NCBI GenBank assembly: GCA_014729495.1
Contig: WJJV01000022.1
Span: 1-14,029, forward strand
Origin: Candidatus Woesearchaeota archaeon
GTDB taxonomy: Archaea; Nanobdellota; Nanobdellia; Woesearchaeales; UBA12501
Length of the DNA stretch: 14,029 nucleotides
Direction: 5' to 3'
This document shows, piece after piece, positions 12,176-14,029 of the stretch. Positions within the stretch are counted from its first letter, which is position 1. Every line of letters begins with the position of its first letter. The notes beneath the pieces are model-generated. The model was not told the origin of the DNA, made no database searches, and saw only the letters and a program-made list of their open reading frames with translations. Both the position numbers and the translations under genes were made by a program.

Positions 12176-12346
12176 ATGTCAGATCTATTAGTAGTAAAGG
12201 CTAAGATTAAGGAAGCAGCCAAAGGCTGTAATGTTTCAGGAGATCTTGCAGAAGCACTGGACGCAAAGCTAAGACAGCTTGTAGCTGATGCATGCTCAAG
12301 AGCTGAGGCAAACGGAAGAAAGACAGTTATGGGAAAAGATCTTTAA
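12176..12346 (+). CDS. Mini histone-fold protein (DUF1931-like)
   Basis: A 56-residue protein, MSDLLVVKAKIKEAAKG and so on, ending ANGRKTVMGKDL. The pattern is that of small archaeal DUF1931/CBF-NFY histone-fold proteins: a short helix (4-16), a central long helix (22-45), then GRKTV-loop-DL, which echoes HSGRKTVQEGDI of the true histone at 9860-10075. It probably dimerises and binds DNA or another histone-fold partner; its function is not established. ATG 12176 has GGGGTG (12165-12170) five bases upstream. The gene is a stand-alone unit with its own TATA box, leader hairpin and terminator, suggesting strong or regulated expression. The frame is short and easily missed by length cut-offs. Confidence 0.85.
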   Translation: MSDLLVVKAKIKEAAKGCNVSGDLAEALDAKLRQLVADACSRAEANGRKTVMGKDL

Positions 12347-12365
12347 ATATTTTTTAAATATCCTT

Positions 12366-12400
12366 TGAGGGCATTATTGCTCTCATAGTTTTATTTTTTT
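12366..12400 (+). terminator. Terminator of the mini histone-fold gene
   Basis: TGAGGGCA (12366-12373) and TGCTCTCA (12378-12385) form an 8-bp hairpin (one G-T pair) with the loop TTAT, followed by a T-rich tract to 12400. The T-rich tract merges with the TATA element of the next gene. Confidence 0.65.
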
Positions 12401-12446
12401 AAATAAGTCGTAAAAAACGGGGTGAGAGCCTCTCAGAATTCTGAGA
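12398..12446 (+). promoter_or_regulatory. TATA box and 16-bp palindrome before the Cys-rich protein gene
   Basis: TTTAAATAAG (12398-12407) predicts transcription near 12428. Three bases further on is a perfect palindrome, TCTCAGAATTCTGAGA (12431-12446), ending three bases before ATG 12450. It could be a repressor site over the transcription start or a hairpin masking the start codon. GGGGTG at 12419-12424 lies upstream of the predicted start point and may be coincidental. Confidence 0.5.
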
Positions 12447-12449
12447 TAG

Positions 12450-12749
12450 ATGACACACAAATATCATGGGCAAATGATGAACAAGAAAGCCAATGTCGCT
12501 CTTGCTTTGCTGGCAGTCATTGTTGTTGTAATAATTCTTTATCTGATCCTCATAAATGCCCTCAAGGAATGCAGGCAGGACTCTCAGTGCGGCGAAGGCA
12601 GTTACTGCGGTTCTGATTTCAGATGCCATGAGATGAAAGTCATACAGAAGTCTGTGATCAACAATGAATATCATCTTTGGAAAGCTTCTTTTGTCATAGG
12701 AATAGCAATAATAATAGCAGCAATAATACTCAGACTGAGAAGGCAGTGA
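12450..12749 (+). CDS. Two-pass membrane protein with Cys-rich exterior
   Basis: A 99-residue protein with two membrane spans (about 14-35 and 79-95) and an intervening loop holding four cysteines in a C-x6-C-x5-C-x5-C pattern (ECRQDSQCGEGSYCGSDFRC, 40-59). Such a compact spacing suggests a small disulfide-knotted domain outside the cell, as in many DPANN surface proteins that carry C..D..C..G..C motifs. In-frame ATGs at 12474 and 12477 would shorten it by 8-9 residues. 12450 is kept because the palindrome and TATA spacing place the transcript start just before it. It is convergent with the coiled-coil operon, one base apart. The function is unknown. Confidence 0.65.
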   Translation: MTHKYHGQMMNKKANVALALLAVIVVVIILYLILINALKECRQDSQCGEGSYCGSDFRCHEMKVIQKSVINNEYHLWKASFVIGIAIIIAAIILRLRRQ

Positions 12750-12750
12750 C

Positions 12751-13401
12751 CTACTTTGATTTCATCTCTTTAAGCCTTTTCTTGTGGCTGTCTATTGTCT
12801 TCCTTAGATGATCTATGTGCTTTTTAGGAATCTTCTTTTTCCTGAGCTCAACATGTTTTCTCTCTGCCTGGTTTATCATCTCTTCCAGCTTCCTTATCTC
12901 ATCCCTTTTTCTCTTGTCTATCTCATTGATCTGGGAGACAATGTCCCTTGGATTGTACTCAAGATTCTGTCTGGCCTTCTTTCTCTCAGCTATTCTGGAG
13001 GACACTTCATTGAGCCTGCTGCCCATCTCACTTATTCTTTTGAAGTGATCATCAGTTGTCATTGAATGCACATGGCTCAGTCCATGGATCTTCTCTTCAA
13101 GAAGGTCCAGCCTTTCTTTAAGTTCCTCAAGTATTCTCTCCTCTTTTCTCTGGTTCAGGACAAGATGGCGTTCCTGGTTCACGACATCTCTTATCCTTTT
13201 GTCAAGCTCTTCAAGCCCTGTCTCAAGCTTCTTCTTGCTGGGTACAGGAGCTCTTGCTGATTTCTTAAGCAGAGCTATCTGCGAATCTATTCCAGAGAGC
13301 TTCTCTTCTTTCTCTGTCTCTCTTCCAGCAGCCTGGCCTACATGCCTTACAAAGAATCTCAACGTGGACTGGGAAAGGCCTTTATTGTGTGCACTCTTCA
13401 T
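12751..13401 (-). CDS. Long coiled-coil protein
   Basis: A 216-residue, strongly charged and helical protein, almost entirely heptad-like from about 35 to 212 (K, E and R rich). Breaks lie near 118 (HVHSMTTDDHF) and 152 (EYNPRD), dividing it into three coils. There is no signal peptide or membrane span. The stop of the upstream gene is one base from its ATG, so the two are co-transcribed. I do not recognise the family. A structural or scaffold role near the membrane, or a chromosome/cell-division partner, is possible but unsupported. Confidence 0.7.
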   Translation of the reverse strand: MKSAHNKGLSQSTLRFFVRHVGQAAGRETEKEEKLSGIDSQIALLKKSARAPVPSKKKLETGLEELDKRIRDVVNQERHLVLNQRKEERILEELKERLDLLEEKIHGLSHVHSMTTDDHFKRISEMGSRLNEVSSRIAERKKARQNLEYNPRDIVSQINEIDKRKRDEIRKLEEMINQAERKHVELRKKKIPKKHIDHLRKTIDSHKKRLKEMKSK

Positions 13402-13402
13402 T

Positions 13403-14029
13403 TTAGAATCCGAACAGCTTCCTCTTCTTGGGTGCTGATGGAGGGGGTACTGAACCCTGTGGTGGTGGCGGAGGTCCTGTCGGAGCTGATGGCGCTCCTG
13501 GTGGTGCAGGCATATGTGAAGGGCCTGACTGTCCTTGCCCTTGTCCTGGAGGGGCTCCTGGGCCTGGTCTGCTCATTCCAGGCGGCGCTGTTGGTCCTGG
13601 AGATGGCCCTGTTCTTGATTCTGCAGAACTTGATCCTGGCATTGGCGGTCGGTTAGGGCCAGGCATTCCTGAAAGTCCAGGCCCTCCTGAGGAAGGTCTA
13701 GGACCTGGCCATCTGCTGGGTCCTGGCTGACTGCTGCTTTCCTGTTGTGATGGTCCTGAATGCATTGATTCTGTCTTCTTACTGGAGAGGTCATCTTTCA
13801 CCATGTCTGCAAGCCCTACAACTCCTCTTGCTATCTTCTCATTCTGATCTATTAGAGTGTTCATCTTCTCAAGCATTGGAGCAAGTTTCTTGCCTATTGC
13901 TTCAGATTCCTTTTCCTCAAGCTTCATAGCATCAGCAGCATCCCTGAACAGAGCTACAAGATGGTTGATGCTGTCATTGAGCTCTTTTATTGTCCTTACA
14001 AGCTCTCTTCCAGAAGGAGAATCACCGAA
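13403..14029 (-). CDS. Coiled-coil/Pro-Gly-rich protein (N-terminus beyond the window)
   Basis: The reading frame stays open to the last base (14029), so the protein is incomplete at its N-terminus. An internal ATG at 13927 is probably not the start. The visible part, about 208 residues, begins with SGRELVRTIKELNDSINHLV and continues as a coiled coil to about residue 85. A long Pro/Gly/Ser-rich region follows (PGAPPGQGQGQSG, PTGPPPPPQGS), and it ends in the basic-hydrophobic tail KKRKLFGF. The combination of a coiled coil, a flexible linker and a short terminal motif resembles the 162-residue protein at 3660-4148, which has the order reversed. It is first in the visible pair with the long coiled-coil gene. 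The family is not recognised. Confidence 0.7.
   Translation of the reverse strand, partial: FGDSPSGRELVRTIKELNDSINHLVALFRDAADAMKLEEKESEAIGKKLAPMLEKMNTLIDQNEKIARGVVGLADMVKDDLSSKKTESMHSGPSQQESSSQPGPSRWPGPRPSSGGPGLSGMPGPNRPPMPGSSSAESRTGPSPGPTAPPGMSRPGPGAPPGQGQGQSGPSHMPAPPGAPSAPTGPPPPPQGSVPPPSAPKKRKLFGF

Noticed and set aside
13428..13730. 100-codon plus-strand Gly/Pro-rich frame
   Set aside because: It is the mirror of the GC-rich Pro/Gly repeat region of the minus-strand gene; low-complexity coding sequence commonly leaves both strands open.
1..14029. CRISPR array, insertion sequence or transposase
   Set aside because: No regularly spaced repeats and no transposase, integrase or Cas motifs were found on either strand.

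Overview
The window looks like part of an archaeal chromosome, most likely from the DPANN group (Woesearchaeota- or Pacearchaeota-like; the lineage is inferred). The evidence is an archaeal histone, a second mini histone-fold protein, translation factor aIF1A, an archaeal-type glutamyl-tRNA synthetase, TATA boxes (TTTATATA, TTTAAAAA) about 25 bases ahead of several start codons (leaderless genes), GGGGTG/AGGTG ribosome sites, and a tRNA without an encoded CCA.

Layout. Bases 1-480 have no convincing gene but contain a strikingly nested fold-back region (37-292). Next is a compact two-gene operon (534-1173), a winged-helix protein plus a RelE/ParE-type toxin, read as a toxin-antitoxin (TA) module. 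A 26-base operator-like inverted repeat (13-bp arms) precedes it and a 37-bp direct repeat flanks it. A TctA-family membrane permease (1240-2445) follows, then a second multi-hairpin intergenic element (2481-2686), then a leaderless signal peptidase II gene (lspA), unusual for an archaeon. Convergent to lspA is the aIF1A gene.

From 7557 down to 3660 on the minus strand is a three-gene envelope operon: a small membrane-anchored protein, a 904-residue secreted and C-terminally anchored surface protein, and a disordered/coiled-coil cytoplasmic partner. From 9706 down to 7713 is a tight operon of a HAD hydrolase, a Ham1/ITPase-like protein and an alpha/beta hydrolase. Upstream of it lie a tRNA-Ala(GGC) and a histone gene, the latter divergent from gltX (10195-11892).

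The right end holds the 56-residue histone-fold (DUF1931-like) gene with its own promoter, leader hairpin and terminator, a two-pass membrane protein with a cysteine-rich exterior, and a minus-strand pair of coiled-coil proteins. The upstream member of that pair runs off the window.

The most unusual signals are the two multi-branched fold-back elements, the TA-like cassette between direct repeats, and a hairpin motif shared between the second element and the tRNA-Ala 3' flank. Calls rest on reading motifs and base pairing by eye; no database search or folding calculation was run.
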